This document shows, one piece after another, positions 42,211-52,363 of a stretch of DNA of 64,000 bases. Within the stretch, counting starts at the first letter, position 1. Every line of letters begins with the position of its first letter. The notes beneath the pieces were generated by a model, which searched no databases, was not told the DNA's origin, and was given only the letters and a program-made list of their open reading frames with translations. Source of the stretch: an uncultured Lachnospiraceae bacterium. GTDB taxonomy: Bacteria; Bacillota; Clostridia; Lachnospirales; Lachnospiraceae. Both the position numbers and the translations under genes were made by a program. The stretch is from the NCBI GenBank assembly GCA_910586355.1, contig CAJUHJ010000009.1, forward strand, positions 49,662-113,661, written 5' to 3'.

Positions 42211-43721
42211 CTATGTAAAATCGATTCCGGCTAAATCTCCTTCTGCTTCTGAGGGAACAAGAAAACTAAAAAGGTGCAAAGCCTTAATCGTTTTAATCGC
42301 TGCAAATTCTTTATACGCAGCATTCCCTGGTACTGTCATTTGCACTTTAATTTTATAGATTCCTTTCTTAGTTCCTTTTTTTACAGTAATTTTACCCGAA
42401 GATGCTGAAAACTTAATTTGTTTCAGTTTCTTTTTCAATTTTTTCAAACTGATTTTTTTAGTAACCGCAACTTTAATATTCTGAGATTTTTTTAAATTAC
42501 TATCGTCAGCCGGTATAATCTGCTGACTGCCTTTTTTTATCGCGTTGCATTTACTGCAGTGTATTGATTTTAATCCAGTTGTTGTACTTGCAGCCTTTTT
42601 ATCAATTGTATAGACTTTGTTCCACTGATGCTGCGTCATATTAATTGCTTCTTTTTTCACAAATCCACAAATCACACAAGTCACACAAGTATACGTTTTA
42701 ACGCCCTTTTCGGTACACGTCGGCTTTTTCGTAATCACCCCATCGCCCATATGAATACCGGGAGCCTCATAGGATGTAAAACCCATATCCGTCATATTTA
42801 CATCGAATCCAAAATTTTTCATTAATAACAAATCCCAGCTGACAAATGCAGTTTTCAATGTTAAATTACAAAAATATTGGATTTCACTATTATCCAGTAT
42901 ATTTTCTGCCGTCTTTATAAAATACGGTTACAACTCCCAAATGATGCCATACCTATCTCATTTACGCTTTTGGGATATCAATATCTGTTTTTTGAGATGG
43001 GCAGCAGATAAGTTTCGATTTCTGCTTATCATACAATACTCCATCTTCGGAAGTATAAAATTAATTTTCAGATTCAACGTCAATGTTTAATAATTTCATG
43101 CAGCCATAAAATACATACTCGCCAATAAAAGAAACATTCTTTGGAATAGTAATTTGTTTTATCGAAGTGTCAAAAAATGCTTCGTCTTCAATCCTGCTTA
43201 CGGATTCCGGCAAAGTAACCATATTAATTGTATCTGCATGCCAAAACGCTTTCTCCGCTATTTGTACCACACTGTCCACAAGTTCTATGCTGCGCTTTCC
43301 CTATGAAATATACATTTTCTGGTAAATTAAAATCTTTTAGATGAAAGCAATAACCAAACGCTTCTTCTGAAATGGTTTCCAGACTGTCGCAGAAAGTTAC
43401 CGTTGTAAGATTCTCACAAGAATAAAATGACTGATACCCTATTGATCGAACATTCCCCTCAAATATTACTTCTTCAATATCATCATCCCCACGAAACGCC
43501 TCGTCTGCAATCGCTAAAAGCGGCAATGACTCAATTTCATCAGGAATGATAAATGTGCTCTCAATCCCATCATATCCCACAATTTCAATAGAACCTTCAT
43601 CATAATAGGGGTAAATAAAATCATCGCTTGTTACATTTGTGTCTTCATACGCATGAACTGCTTGCGGCGGCAAAACATTCAATACCATTGCAATAAAGCA
43701 AACAAAAAACAACTTTTTCAT
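42211..43721 (-). pseudogene. Decayed BspA-like leucine-rich-repeat surface protein
   Basis: Three fragments of one gene lie in order. The first (43721-43224) has a signal peptide (MKKLFFVCFIAMVLN) and LRR_5/BspA repeats such as IADEAFRGDDDIEEVIF. The frame then shifts at about 43290, where a small deletion joins FIGKA to SIELVDSV, and the repeats continue to a TAA at 43061-43063. The same frame goes on with FYTSEDGVLYDKQ and LICCPSQKTDIDIPK, a classic BspA element. Next, one base is missing in an A-run at 42968-42971, after which SVNEIGMASF is read. The last part (42858-42211) carries the C-terminal Cys-x2-Cys modules and a lysine-rich Ig-like end. With at least three lesions the gene should be inactive. 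Live BspA-like proteins are surface adhesins. Confidence 0.8.
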
Positions 43722-43950
43722 AAAATTTTCGCCTTTCCCACAGACAATTTACTATATCTTAAATACTATCCTAAAAACCACTTAATTTCTATTTTTTTCA
43801 CTAAAGAATCAGATGAATTTTCCTCATTAATTCCTTATTTTGCAACTTTTCTATTTTTCTAAAAATATATTCATAAATTAGGATGATCCTACTGTTTTTG
43901 TCCATAAAATGTATATTTCTGCGTTTGTCCTGTATCCATTCTACTTATTA

Positions 43951-43979
43951 TTGAAAAACCTCATAAAATACTTTATAAT
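43951..43979 (+). promoter_or_regulatory. Promoter of the chemoreceptor-adhesin-sortase unit
   Basis: -35 TTGAAA (43951-43956), 17-base spacer, perfect -10 TATAAT (43974-43979), 33 bases before the chemoreceptor ATG. Nothing else was found in the 291-base gap 43722-44012. Confidence 0.8.
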
Positions 43980-44012
43980 ATTAAATAAAAAGTTTGTGGA
44001 GGTTACAGAACC

Positions 44013-45530
44013 ATGCAGCAAAAAAATAATGCAAAAAACATTGATTTGTCAAATGAAACCGTAGCCAGTCAAGCCAAAAATAAAATCGTAGTAATCGGCA
44101 TGAGTCTTATGAATGTGATTTTAGCAATTTCTTATTTCATTGAAGTATTAAAAGGCGAACGCAAAATGGCAGAATATCTGATTGTCTTTTTATTAACGAT
44201 TCTGCCCACAGTCCTAATTAACTTGGCCTATTTCAAAAATAAAGCCTCTAAATCTATTTGCTATATCTCAATTCTATTCTATATTACTTTCTATACATAT
44301 GTCATGTTCACAACTACTAAAATGATTGTATTTTGTTATATCATTGTATTAATGACGCTTATAATGGTCTATGGCAGGTTAAGCCTCGCTCTCATCTGCT
44401 GTATCAGCGGTCTTACTATCAACATTATAAGCATCCTAAAACTAGCGCTTACAACAAAATTAACTCCAGCATTTATTACAGAAATGGAAGTTGCCATTGC
44501 ATGTATTTTACTAATGTCATTTTACTCCATTATGGTATCAAAGCTAAATGAGCAGATTAACGCACATCGGATTCGGAATCTAAATCAAGAAAAACAGCAG
44601 ACAGTCGATTTACTGGAAACCGTCTTACAAGTAGCGGATTCTATGAATCAATCCATACATATCCTGACCGATGAAACAAATAAACTTGATATTTCCATAG
44701 GAGATACAAAAGAATCTATGGAAGATTTGGCAGACGGAGCGGAACAAACTGCCGAAGCAATTACAACACAGCAGACAAAAACAACAGAAATACAGGAAGA
44801 TATTATCACTTTAAAAGAAGTGACAAACAAAATTGTAAATCATGCACAATTTTCTGAGCAGCTCGTTTCCGGCAGCCAACAGACGATGAGCCGTCTCCTT
44901 GAGCAAGTAAATAATTCCGAAAAAGCCGGCCATTATGTGGCAAAGCAGATGAAAGAACTAAAAAGTTATACTGAACAAATGCAGGACATCCTGACACTCA
45001 TTAACACTGTTGCATCCCAAACCGGAATGTTATCTTTAAATGCCAACATCGAAGCCGCAAGAGCCGGAGAATCAGGCAAAGGTTTTGCCGTAGTTGCAAC
45101 AGAAATATCCAATTTATCAAACCAAACCAAAAACGCCACATTAGATATCAATGAATTGATTCAGGGAATCAGCCATTCTATGGAGGAAGTGATAACTTCT
45201 ATCACCAATCTTTTACAGAGCAATCAAACACAAACTGAATACATCAATAATACTGCACTCGAATTTTCAGAAATCCATTCAGCAATCAAGCACATTTACG
45301 AAGGATCCGACCAATTAAGTAATGTCGTCCAGACAGTATCTGAGGCAAATGAAACAATTACGAGCAGTATTTTAAATGTATCAGCCAGTACACAGGAAAT
45401 TACTGCAAAGGCCTCTGAAACCTTAGACAGCACCATCACAGATAAAGAAAGCGTTGAAAAAGTACTTGCCGCCGTTGAACAATTGAAGGCATATGCAAAA
45501 GACTTAAACAGCAGCCAAAAACTAGATTAA
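44013..45530 (+). CDS. Methyl-accepting chemotaxis protein, no extracellular sensor domain
   Basis: A 505-residue receptor. Up to six membrane helices (about residues 25-175) are joined by short loops only, so there is no extracellular ligand-binding domain; sensing is through the membrane. A long coiled coil follows, with the conserved hairpin tip at about 328-362 (VASQTGMLSLNANIEAARA then GESGKGFAVVA), which contacts CheA and CheW. No HAMP domain is recognised. A GGAGGT site precedes the ATG. No terminator separates it from the adhesin gene 42 bases downstream, so they are probably co-transcribed. No flagellar or che genes are in the window. Confidence 0.9.
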   Translation: MQQKNNAKNIDLSNETVASQAKNKIVVIGMSLMNVILAISYFIEVLKGERKMAEYLIVFLLTILPTVLINLAYFKNKASKSICYISILFYITFYTYVMFTTTKMIVFCYIIVLMTLIMVYGRLSLALICCISGLTINIISILKLALTTKLTPAFITEMEVAIACILLMSFYSIMVSKLNEQINAHRIRNLNQEKQQTVDLLETVLQVADSMNQSIHILTDETNKLDISIGDTKESMEDLADGAEQTAEAITTQQTKTTEIQEDIITLKEVTNKIVNHAQFSEQLVSGSQQTMSRLLEQVNNSEKAGHYVAKQMKELKSYTEQMQDILTLINTVASQTGMLSLNANIEAARAGESGKGFAVVATEISNLSNQTKNATLDINELIQGISHSMEEVITSITNLLQSNQTQTEYINNTALEFSEIHSAIKHIYEGSDQLSNVVQTVSEANETITSSILNVSASTQEITAKASETLDSTITDKESVEKVLAAVEQLKAYAKDLNSSQKLD

Positions 45531-45572
45531 ACTAAAAACGGTTCGTTTCCCAAATAGAAGAGGAGAGATTAT

Positions 45573-48500
45573 ATGGAGCAATTACAAATTAGAAAAAATC
45601 GTATCAGGCGGTGGATGGCCGCCGTCCTGCTTAGCCTCTGTCTCATTTTAACATTACTGCCCGTTGAATATTATGGATTTACCATTTCACAGACAAATGA
45701 TGTTAATGTAACTACACAACAGGAAATCCTGTCATTTTCCGAACTTTCCTCCGACGTCACGAATCAAAATGTAGGAATCGGAACTCCTTTAACAGCATTA
45801 CAGCTTCCAAATCAATTAACAGCAGTCTGCCGTTTTTTTAAAGAAGAAGCGCCCGCCAATACAGAAATGACTGAAACGCCAAACTCAGAAACAACCGAAA
45901 CACCAAATTCGGAAACAACCGAGACGCCGAATTCGGAAACAACCGAGACGCCAAACTCAGAAACAACCGAAACGCCAAATTCGGAAACAACCGAGACGCC
46001 GAATTCAGAAACAACCGAGACGCCGAATTCGGAAACAACCGAGACGCTAAACTCAGAAACGGCGGATACATCTGATACGGAAACCGTACCAGAACAGGAT
46101 CATAAACCTTCCAAAGAAGATAATCCAGAAGTTCCAACAGAAACAACCACCGTAAAACCAATTGAAACAGATACCCCAAATGAAACAACTCAAAACAACA
46201 CATCTGATGAACATATATCGGCAGAGACAACAACTGTCACAATCAAAAATAACTATGCATCGCCAGATGAATTGCCGGAATTCAAAGAAGTATCTTTACA
46301 AGAACCCTCGTTTACAGTGGAAACAGGTGTAATTGAAGGAATTACCTGGAAAAGCTCGCCTGAATATGACAGCGAAACAGAGGGAACCTATCAATTTACC
46401 CCTCTTCTTCCTGCCGGATATGTACTCGCAGAAGGAGTAGCCGCTCCACAAATCACGGTTACAATATCTGAACATGAACTCATGCTGTTAGATGAAGCAT
46501 CCTCTACCGAGACGCCGCCAAGTACAATACCCGAATTTGGTACAATAAGTACAAGCGCCGTCTGGGAAGCAGGCGTTTTAGAAAACGGTGAACTCATTAT
46601 AGAATCCGGTGTTACACTGACCTTAACCGGAAGGCTGGAAATCAAAGGAACGGTCACTATTTCAGGCGGCGGTACAATTGTAAGAGGCTCAGACCAGGCG
46701 CAATTATTAGCAAATTCCTCTGAACTAACCATTAGTGGAATTACGCTTGACGGCTGCCAGGTTCCTTCCGACTACTCCATGATAGAATCCAATTCCGGTA
46801 ATATCATTTTAAATGACGGCTGTAAAATTATGAACTGTATAAAAAATACCCAACGCGCAGCAAGGGTCACAAGCGGCGCAGCGCTTTATTTGGAACGCGG
46901 AACAGCTGTTTTCAATCAGGCTGAAATTACAAACTGCTCTTCCAATTACCGCGGCGGCGCAGCCCATATAAAAAACAGCACTGTAACGATTCATAACGGA
47001 ACATACAGTAATAATAGAACAACAGAAAATAATCCACAGGGCGGAGGGTTTATTTACAACGAATCTTCCACACTCACTATTAACGGAGGCAATTTTCTTG
47101 ATAATACCTCGTCAGGCAAAGGTGGATGTATTTACCATGGATCTGCAGGTAATACAAAAACAAAAATATACGGCGGATATTTCCATGGAAATAAAAGCTC
47201 CTACCCTGGTTATGAAGGCAGCGGAGCCATTTATAATTCTGCCGTAGATACATCTTCTACCGAACTTACACTCTCCGGTTCCGTCCAGTTCTCCGGGGAC
47301 GGAAATCCAAGTTCCGGCACAGACGGCATCTATCTGGATTATCAGAGTGAAACGTTCCGAAAGATTTACATGAGCGGCACTCTGGTTTATCCAGTAAAAA
47401 TCTACCTGAATGCAGTCGAAGGTTATGCCATTGCCGAAGGCGATGGGTACACTCTGTTAGAAGAACGCGACATGAAAAAAATCACCTTTATTGATACTGG
47501 TAATTCTAACAAAGAATGGTATGCCGTATTAGACCCTGAAACCAATCAGGTAAAGCTGTCTGAAGTAAAACCCGACTATAAACTCTATATCACTTATATT
47601 TCAAACGGAGCACAAGGAACAATTCGAGATGAAAACGGTTATGACGTCGGAGATGACGCAACAATAAAATCTGCCGAAGGATTAAGTCTGAAAGATTGCT
47701 TTTTCGTAGGCTGGAATACATCAGCAGATGGAAGCGGCGCTTTCTATTATCCGGAACAAACAATCCAGATTACAAACGACCTGGATTTATATGCTTATTT
47801 TGTAAACGATCTTACCGGCACATTTTATTCCGGCAGCGCAAATCAGTCTGAAACAATAAAAACTACCCCTGCCGACAGAACGCTGATAACCCCAGAACTA
47901 AAGCCGCTAGACGGTTTTACGGCAGTTGGCTGGTCAGAATCACCAGACTCATATACCGGAAATATTGCAGAAAATACAGAACTTACTTTACTTAAGGATA
48001 CTTCATATTATGGCATTTATAAAAAAGACGTTACTGTTTCTTACGATTTGCAGGGAATCATCTCAAATCCGGATGATACTTCAAAACCGCTCTATGCGAA
48101 CGTACATGACATAATTACCTATGAACTTCCTCAATTTATACTAAATTCTACTGCCGAACGCCCCGGATACACCCTTCTTGGATGGACGACAGAAGCCGAC
48201 GGTTCGGGCGAATTATTCCTTCCCAACAGTCTGCAGACATTTGAAAATGATACCATACTTTATGCAAACTGGAAAGCAGACGGCCATACGCCTTATATTG
48301 TAGAACACTATCTGCAAAACGCCACTGCAGACGCCTACACAAAAATTGACTCAGATACACAACATCTGACAGCTGAAACAGGAACCCTCGTCACTGCCGA
48401 AGTAAAGACTTATACCGGATTTACCGAAAATACTTCTCATCCTTCGAGAAAAGCCTCCGGCACTGTAAATGAAGACGGTTCTCTCATATTAAAGCTGTAC

Positions 48501-50804
48501 TATGACAGAGACATATATGAAATATCATTTGATTTAAACGGCAATAATGATACGGCTCCCCAAACGCAGTATATACTCTATGGCAATCCGGTATCACAGC
48601 CCTCCGCTCCTACGCACACAGGATACCATTTCAAAGGCTGGTATACGGATAAAGAATGTTCCGCTGAAAATCAATGGGCTTTTGAAAAAAATGTAGAAGA
48701 CAATACAGACTCCCACTCTGTTACGTTATACGCCAAATGGGTGGATGATATTGCGCCTGTGTTAGGAGATGTTTCCTTTAATGAAGGTTATAAGAACTTT
48801 TGGAATCAAATAATCCGGAAAAAAAGCCTGATTATTACAGTCCCCATTACAGAAGAAGGCAGCGGATTAAAACAGGCAGACTATGTATTACATTCAGAAG
48901 AAAAAACGGATAAAACCCGTGCTTCCTCTGAAAAAACAGCTGAAATAGAAACAGACGAAAATGGGCTTACTTTGGCAAAAATCGTTATAGATACCGATTT
49001 TAAAGGAACCGTAACGCTGACTGGTACAGATAACGCTGGTAATATTTCACCCGAAAAATCCGTCACAGCAGAAAACGGCAAAATTATTGTGGAGGACAAC
49101 GCGCCCGAAATCCGTTTTTCCTCTGAAAGCGGAATTTTACCAGAATTTTTTATTGATTCTGCCAAAATAAACGTCATAGTAGAAGATGAAGATACCTCTG
49201 TCGAAAACAATAAAATTTCCGGCGGTCTATCTCAAATTGTTTATCAAATAGACGACGGTGAAGAAATCAACGCTTCCGAGAAAAGTTTTGAAGACTCTAT
49301 CGTAACAACCTGCCTGTTTGACGTCATAATTCCTCAGGCCGGAACGCATACTTTGCACGTTACCGCCTTAGACAACGCCGGTAATACAAATACACAGCAA
49401 ATTACAGTAGACATCAAAAAACAACAGCAAACATACAAAATAGAACATTACAAGCAAAATCTGGACGGTACAACTTATACAAAAGAAGACTCAGATACCA
49501 AAGAACATACAGAAACAGTCGGAACTACCGTAACAGCAGCGCCAAATACTTATACCGGATTTGTAGAAAATACTTCCATTTCCTCCAGGGTTCCTTCTGG
49601 TATTGTCGATGAAACAGGCTCGCTTGTTTTAAAATTATATTATGACAGAGAAATTTACAATATCCAATACGATTTAAACGGCGGGGATGGAACTGCACCC
49701 CAAAACCAAACTGCCCGCTATGGCGCATTGCTTCATACAACGCCTGCACCATCTAAAAAGGGATATGCTTTCAAAGGCTGGTACAAAGACGCCCTGGGAA
49801 CAGAAGGCAGTAAGTGGAACTTTGAAAAAGATACTGTCCTCTCCCCTGTTACGCTTTATGCAAAATGGGCAGATGAAACACCGCCTGTCTTAGGAAACGC
49901 CGTATATCATACAGCCTATAAAAATATTTTAAGCTGGATAATACAAAAACCTTCTATGATTATAACTGTGCCAATTACAGAAGAAGGCAGCGGCGTAAAA
50001 CAGGCCGATTATACCTTAGTTTCAACAAGCAGGTCTGTCACGAAATCAAAAGCAGATATTGACACCGAAGATGGACAAATCACAGCAAAAATCGCTATAA
50101 ATGATGACTTCAAAGGTTCTATCCTATTGTCAGCCTCTGACAATGCTGGAAATATATCTGCGGATAAAATAATTACAGCCCCTGGAAACGGCGTTATTGT
50201 AGAAGATACTGCACCGGAAATTCGTTTTTCCTCTAAAACAGGAAGTTTATCCGACCCGTTTTATCAAGAAGCAGCAATTGACGTCACCGTAACAGACGCC
50301 ATAAATAACACAAGTATTTCAAGCGGCATTTCCAGTATCTCTTATCAAATTGACGAGAAAGAAGAAATAAAAATGCCGGAAAAAGAATTTATCAATGACA
50401 TGGTAGAATCCTATCCATTTATGATACAAATTTCAAATGAGGGAACACATTCTATAAAAGTCACAGCTGTGGACAACGCTGGCAATGAAACAACACGGCA
50501 AATCAATATCACCATTGACGCCCAAAAAGAAACGATTACCGAAAACATAGAACCGCCAAAAAAACCTGAAAAAAAACCGAAAAAAGAACCAAAAGAACAA
50601 AAAAAAGAAATCATAAAAGGGACAAATCCACCACAACCTGATGCTGTACAAAATAATCCCTCTCCGCAAAACAGCGATGAACCCCAAACCGGAGATTCTT
50701 CCAACATAGAACTCTATGTCACAATTGCCATGATTTCCGGTTTCTTATATCTGCTTTTACTCTTTATTGCAAAGAAGGACAAGAAACAAAGAAATGGAAA
50801 ATAG
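45573..50804 (+). CDS. Large cell-wall-anchored adhesin with repeats and PQTGD sortase motif
   Basis: A 1743-residue surface protein. In order: a signal peptide (RRWMAAVLLSLCLILTLLP, ~12-30); eight TETPNSET units (~100-163); a Thr/Glu-rich linker; a beta-helix region of pectate-lyase-like repeats (~325-610, with GGAAHIKNSTVTIHNG); Listeria-Bacteroides (InlB B) repeats such as FVGWNTSADGSGAFYYPEQT (~670-900); then two copies of a module made of a MucBP-like part (VEHYLQN; IEHYKQN), an InlB B repeat (GWYTDKECS; GWYKDALGT) and an Ig-like domain (PITEEGSG; DNAGN) at ~903-1283 and ~1286-1650; a Lys/Pro linker; and PQTGD (1704-1708), a helix and a basic tail. The PQTGD motif is a sortase site and the next gene is a sortase. 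It likely binds host or mucus glycans. Confidence 0.93.
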   Translation: MEQLQIRKNRIRRWMAAVLLSLCLILTLLPVEYYGFTISQTNDVNVTTQQEILSFSELSSDVTNQNVGIGTPLTALQLPNQLTAVCRFFKEEAPANTEMTETPNSETTETPNSETTETPNSETTETPNSETTETPNSETTETPNSETTETPNSETTETLNSETADTSDTETVPEQDHKPSKEDNPEVPTETTTVKPIETDTPNETTQNNTSDEHISAETTTVTIKNNYASPDELPEFKEVSLQEPSFTVETGVIEGITWKSSPEYDSETEGTYQFTPLLPAGYVLAEGVAAPQITVTISEHELMLLDEASSTETPPSTIPEFGTISTSAVWEAGVLENGELIIESGVTLTLTGRLEIKGTVTISGGGTIVRGSDQAQLLANSSELTISGITLDGCQVPSDYSMIESNSGNIILNDGCKIMNCIKNTQRAARVTSGAALYLERGTAVFNQAEITNCSSNYRGGAAHIKNSTVTIHNGTYSNNRTTENNPQGGGFIYNESSTLTINGGNFLDNTSSGKGGCIYHGSAGNTKTKIYGGYFHGNKSSYPGYEGSGAIYNSAVDTSSTELTLSGSVQFSGDGNPSSGTDGIYLDYQSETFRKIYMSGTLVYPVKIYLNAVEGYAIAEGDGYTLLEERDMKKITFIDTGNSNKEWYAVLDPETNQVKLSEVKPDYKLYITYISNGAQGTIRDENGYDVGDDATIKSAEGLSLKDCFFVGWNTSADGSGAFYYPEQTIQITNDLDLYAYFVNDLTGTFYSGSANQSETIKTTPADRTLITPELKPLDGFTAVGWSESPDSYTGNIAENTELTLLKDTSYYGIYKKDVTVSYDLQGIISNPDDTSKPLYANVHDIITYELPQFILNSTAERPGYTLLGWTTEADGSGELFLPNSLQTFENDTILYANWKADGHTPYIVEHYLQNATADAYTKIDSDTQHLTAETGTLVTAEVKTYTGFTENTSHPSRKASGTVNEDGSLILKLYYDRDIYEISFDLNGNNDTAPQTQYILYGNPVSQPSAPTHTGYHFKGWYTDKECSAENQWAFEKNVEDNTDSHSVTLYAKWVDDIAPVLGDVSFNEGYKNFWNQIIRKKSLIITVPITEEGSGLKQADYVLHSEEKTDKTRASSEKTAEIETDENGLTLAKIVIDTDFKGTVTLTGTDNAGNISPEKSVTAENGKIIVEDNAPEIRFSSESGILPEFFIDSAKINVIVEDEDTSVENNKISGGLSQIVYQIDDGEEINASEKSFEDSIVTTCLFDVIIPQAGTHTLHVTALDNAGNTNTQQITVDIKKQQQTYKIEHYKQNLDGTTYTKEDSDTKEHTETVGTTVTAAPNTYTGFVENTSISSRVPSGIVDETGSLVLKLYYDREIYNIQYDLNGGDGTAPQNQTARYGALLHTTPAPSKKGYAFKGWYKDALGTEGSKWNFEKDTVLSPVTLYAKWADETPPVLGNAVYHTAYKNILSWIIQKPSMIITVPITEEGSGVKQADYTLVSTSRSVTKSKADIDTEDGQITAKIAINDDFKGSILLSASDNAGNISADKIITAPGNGVIVEDTAPEIRFSSKTGSLSDPFYQEAAIDVTVTDAINNTSISSGISSISYQIDEKEEIKMPEKEFINDMVESYPFMIQISNEGTHSIKVTAVDNAGNETTRQINITIDAQKETITENIEPPKKPEKKPKKEPKEQKKEIIKGTNPPQPDAVQNNPSPQNSDEPQTGDSSNIELYVTIAMISGFLYLLLLFIAKKDKKQRNGK
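45870..46061 (+). repeat. Eight tandem 24-base repeats coding TETPNSET
   Basis: Eight contiguous 24-base units; seven encode TETPNSET and the last TETLNSET. Units differ only by silent changes at a few positions. Copy number could change without a frameshift, altering the stalk length. Confidence 0.95.
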
Positions 50805-50807
50805 CTT

Positions 50808-51566
50808 ATGAAAAACCGAATACGATTCCGTATTTTAAGAATTATGCTTCTGATAATTATTGTAATATGTCTGGTTCCTATTGGCCAGGCATATTCTTTA
50901 TCACTCCGGCACAAAGAACAGCAAAAAGAATTAAAAAACACGCTTACCACCGGCCGCCAGCCCAATAAAGCAAAAAACTCATCAGAAAATCCAGAATTTT
51001 TGCATGACCTCACCAGCCTGTATCAGAAAAACAATGATTTCATCGGCTGGCTTTCCATAAACGGAACAAATATTGACTATCCCGTCATGCAATGCAGCGA
51101 CGATTATTATCTTACTCATAATTTTTACAAAAAAGAAGATACCTACGGAAGCCTCTATGTAAAAGAAATTGCAGACGTAAAAACGCCGGGAACCAATGTT
51201 ATTATATACGGGCATAATATGAAAGACGGTTCGATGTTTGGTGATTTAGACTCTTATAAAGAAAAAAAGTTTTATGAGAATCATTCTATTCTTTCTTTTG
51301 AAACGCTTTTTGAAAACCGGACCTATGAGATAATATCTGTTTTTCATTCTAAAATATCAAATAAGAAAGAATATTTTCCATATTACCAATTTTATCAGGC
51401 AGATACCAAAGAAGAATTTTTAGAATTTTATGACAATATCAAAGCGTGTTCACTCTATGATACAGATATTACAGCAGAATTCGGCGATACATTCCTGACA
51501 CTTTCCACTTGTGACAACCATACAAAAAACGGCCGGTTTGTTGTCGTTGCAAAACGAATCAAATAA
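50808..51566 (+). CDS. Class B sortase
   Basis: A 252-residue membrane transpeptidase that links PQTGD-type proteins to the cell wall. One N-terminal helix (~8-29), then the sortase barrel with the catalytic His136 in IIYGHNMKDG, Cys235 in TLSTCDNH and Arg243 in NGRFVVVAKR. The helical insert between the last strands is of class B. It begins three bases after the adhesin stop, which makes the adhesin its obvious substrate. Confidence 0.94.
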   Translation: MKNRIRFRILRIMLLIIIVICLVPIGQAYSLSLRHKEQQKELKNTLTTGRQPNKAKNSSENPEFLHDLTSLYQKNNDFIGWLSINGTNIDYPVMQCSDDYYLTHNFYKKEDTYGSLYVKEIADVKTPGTNVIIYGHNMKDGSMFGDLDSYKEKKFYENHSILSFETLFENRTYEIISVFHSKISNKKEYFPYYQFYQADTKEEFLEFYDNIKACSLYDTDITAEFGDTFLTLSTCDNHTKNGRFVVVAKRIK

Positions 51567-51577
51567 AACATGAAAAA

Positions 51578-51601
51578 GGGAGATGATATTCTCAGTCTCC
51601 C
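51578..51601 (-). terminator. Terminator of the ABC exporter genes
   Basis: A GGGAGA/TCTCCC stem overlapping the last codons of the permease gene, followed on the minus strand by CTTTTTCATGTTTT. It may also slow transcription arriving from the sortase gene. Confidence 0.7.
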
Positions 51602-52332
51602 TCATATCCATTTCTTTTATAAAGACTTAAAAAAACAAGTACGCTAATCACAAGTTCTAAAAACAAAACGGCCACATTCAGCGGCTGAAGCGTATATTCT
51701 TTTCCATTTGCAAATGCTTCCGTCATTTCAGTCAAAACTCCGGTAAATAAATAACCAGACAGCCTATGCAGTCCCTCAGACATACCACCAAGCACAGGCA
51801 CCATCATAAATATCATCAAAAAAGGCGAAGCTATCATATTTGCATTCATCTGATTCTTTGCACAAATTCCGATAATCATCCCAATGACGCAGCTAATGAA
51901 AGCAGCAATCATATTGACAAACAAGAAAATCGGTAACGAAACCTGTTCCATTGGAATTCCGCTGAAAAAAAGCACCGCCAGATTCACGCCTACCGTCAAT
52001 ATAAACGGTAACAAGATACTTCCAATAAAATATTGAACGCCCGTAACCGAAGAAGTCATCAGCACGCGCAGCGTATGTTTTTCCTTCTCTTCTGCAATCG
52101 TTGTCCCAACCATCAAAAAACCATCCGAACAAATACTCATAGACAAACCAATATTTAAAATTATGGAAATCATTGCCGGTGAAAGTTCACCTCCAGAATT
52201 TCTTCCATATAAAATCCGAAACATATAAACCAGTCCGATTGTCATAATTGGAGCTATTACAATCGACATATTCCTGCTGATTCCAATCCATTTAATCTTC
52301 ACTACTGCCGCTAGTTTTACAATCCCTTCCAT
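51592..52332 (-). CDS. ABC-2 type transporter permease
   Basis: A 246-residue permease with six hydrophobic helices and the ABC-2 feature TIAEEKEKHTLRVLMTSS (about residues 78-95), the cytoplasmic contact to the ATPase. It exports its substrate together with the ATPase encoded 31 bases upstream. Such pairs controlled by agr-like regulators often handle bacteriocins or signal peptides or give self-protection; the substrate is not known here. Confidence 0.9.
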   Translation of the reverse strand: MEGIVKLAAVVKIKWIGISRNMSIVIAPIMTIGLVYMFRILYGRNSGGELSPAMISIILNIGLSMSICSDGFLMVGTTIAEEKEKHTLRVLMTSSVTGVQYFIGSILLPFILTVGVNLAVLFFSGIPMEQVSLPIFLFVNMIAAFISCVIGMIIGICAKNQMNANMIASPFLMIFMMVPVLGGMSEGLHRLSGYLFTGVLTEMTEAFANGKEYTLQPLNVAVLFLELVISVLVFLSLYKRNGYEGD

Positions 52333-52363
52333 TTATACAACACTTCCTTTCCCAATTAGCATT

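Noticed and set aside
43061..43279. 72-residue frame as a separate gene
   Set aside because: It is the middle part of the decayed BspA-like gene; repeat words continue on both sides in other frames.
45838..46233. 131-residue open frame on the minus strand across the adhesin repeats
   Set aside because: It is the antisense shadow of the 24-base tandem repeats; no ribosome site and a repetitive Leu/Phe/Ser composition.
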